The notes beneath the pieces were generated by a model. It did no database searches, was not told the DNA's origin, and saw only the letters and a list, made by a program, of their open reading frames with translations. DNA of 64,000 nt from Amoebophrya sp. A120. Its lineage: Eukaryota > Sar > Dinophyceae > Syndiniales > Amoebophryaceae. The position numbers and the translations under genes were made by a program. The DNA lies in the NCBI GenBank assembly GCA_905178155.1, contig CAJINV010000003.1, positions 5,339,700-5,403,699 of the forward strand, read 5' to 3'. Positions 63,136 through 64,000 of the stretch are shown in pieces; position 1 is the first letter of the stretch; each line of letters begins with the position of its first letter.

Positions 63136-64000
63136 GATTTTGGTTAAATGTGATTTAAATTTGTTTGTTACTCAGAACAATGCTGTCGCTCATAAACTAA
63201 GTTGAAACGCAAAAGCAAAAGTTAAGCATTGACGTTACTCGAAATAAAAATCCAAACCGAAGTTTGACCGAAAGAAGCAACGGCCATGGCGCAAAATGAA
63301 ACTCGAAGTAGGACGACACATCGAATGACCTGAGAAAGATAGATTGGACGAGACTCTACACTATATTGCTATTGCAGCGACAGATACGAACAACAAGTGT
63401 GTGTTCGCGTTTTAGAAAAATCAAGACTCTGGCGGCTCAACCAGCACTACAACGAAGGAATTCTTCTTGGGGCAGGCGGCGGCCGGACGACCATATAATT
63501 AACATTAAGTCCAACTGTGGCACCAGAATAGCGCTGCAGGAACACTGCCCAAGCCCATACAGACCTGCAGCCAGAAGATAGCACACATAATCCTGTGCTT
63601 TGGTTACCAGATTATTTGCATTCTGGGAACATCAAGTCGATGAGCCGCCATCTATCTTCAAAAATACCATTTTTGATTTTCATCCTGCGTATCTATACGT
63701 AAAAGCTACGATAATTGCGGAAGAGAATTGTTGCAAAGCAGGTCGCTCATGTCGTGCGGGCGTGGGGTCCATTTTCAGTTGAGAGTGGGACTCGTCAGCA
63801 GTGAACTTCTTGCTTCTCAGGTTCAAGGGAATAGGTTTGCACAGTCGTTTTGTTTGCTGGTGTCGCCGCAATGGTCGTGGTACAACAAGCCTCTTACAAC
63901 TAGGCGCCACCCAGAGAAGAGGTGGTGCTTGTTCCGGTTTTATTTGACGCACGAGGACGAGCACCGGGTTGCACAGCGGTAGTTTCGTCTCCATCTAACT
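63136..64000. other. intergenic / right window edge
   Basis: Upstream of the minus-strand gene. Short frames on both strands without support; a gene may begin beyond the window. Confidence 0.45.

Overview
The window is eukaryotic nuclear DNA. Genes are GC-rich and intron-split, lie on both strands, and are separated by AT-richer spacers of 0.5-2.8 kb. Nothing looks like an operon. The dominant feature is a set of short intron-sized insertions (about 150-430 bp, one of 2.6 kb) that interrupt reading frames. They have terminal inverted repeats (TIRs), are flanked by short direct repeats (3-8 bp), and mostly lack GT-AG ends. These are introner elements, meaning introns made by transposon-like insertion. 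This pattern is known from dinoflagellate-lineage alveolates, notably the parasite Amoebophrya (Syndiniales). I infer a dinoflagellate-lineage protist; the species is not proven. Degenerate TTTAGGG-like telomeric repeats and an RNase-H-type LINE relic fit that.

Layout, 0-12.6 kb (+ strand): the 3' part of a very large charged low-complexity protein gene; an FAD-dependent amine-oxidase/desaturase-like enzyme; an ankyrin-repeat protein; and a 3-hydroxyisobutyrate-dehydrogenase-like enzyme with a targeting-like N-terminus. 12.7-15.6 kb: a LINE relic broken by one in-frame stop, followed by telomere-like repeats. 16.8-24.6 kb: a metal-dependent amidohydrolase (ACMSD-like) and an aldehyde dehydrogenase of 660 residues whose eight introns include seven introners of three families. 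24.6-28.6 kb: an AT-rich tract with a 1.6-kb foldback element and a 100-N assembly gap.

From 28.6 to 46.1 kb the genes are on the minus strand: two hypothetical genes, one split by a 2.6-kb TIR element spliced as an intron; a lysine-rich protein with 13 short W-W/Y-S motifs; probable extra exons; and a 256-residue five-exon protein. Near 47 kb two introners sit 21 bp apart and appear to create a microexon. 48.5-51.6 kb holds an intronless 1036-codon gene. A degraded caspase-like fragment follows.

The most notable gene is at 52.8-57.3 kb (minus). After splicing it reads as a 901-residue PP2C-type protein phosphatase with a C-terminal LOV (blue-light flavin) domain that keeps the photoactive cysteine and the flavin-contacting Asn/Asn/Gln residues. 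The last gene (60.1-63.1 kb, minus) has an MgsA/clamp-loader-like helical segment plus candidate PIP-box and SUMO-interaction motifs, which hints at DNA replication or repair.

The genes do not form one pathway. What links the window is the mechanism of intron creation: at least eight TIR families can be told apart, several present in both orientations and in unrelated genes. Exon joins were chosen by frame continuity, direct repeats and protein family patterns, without transcripts.
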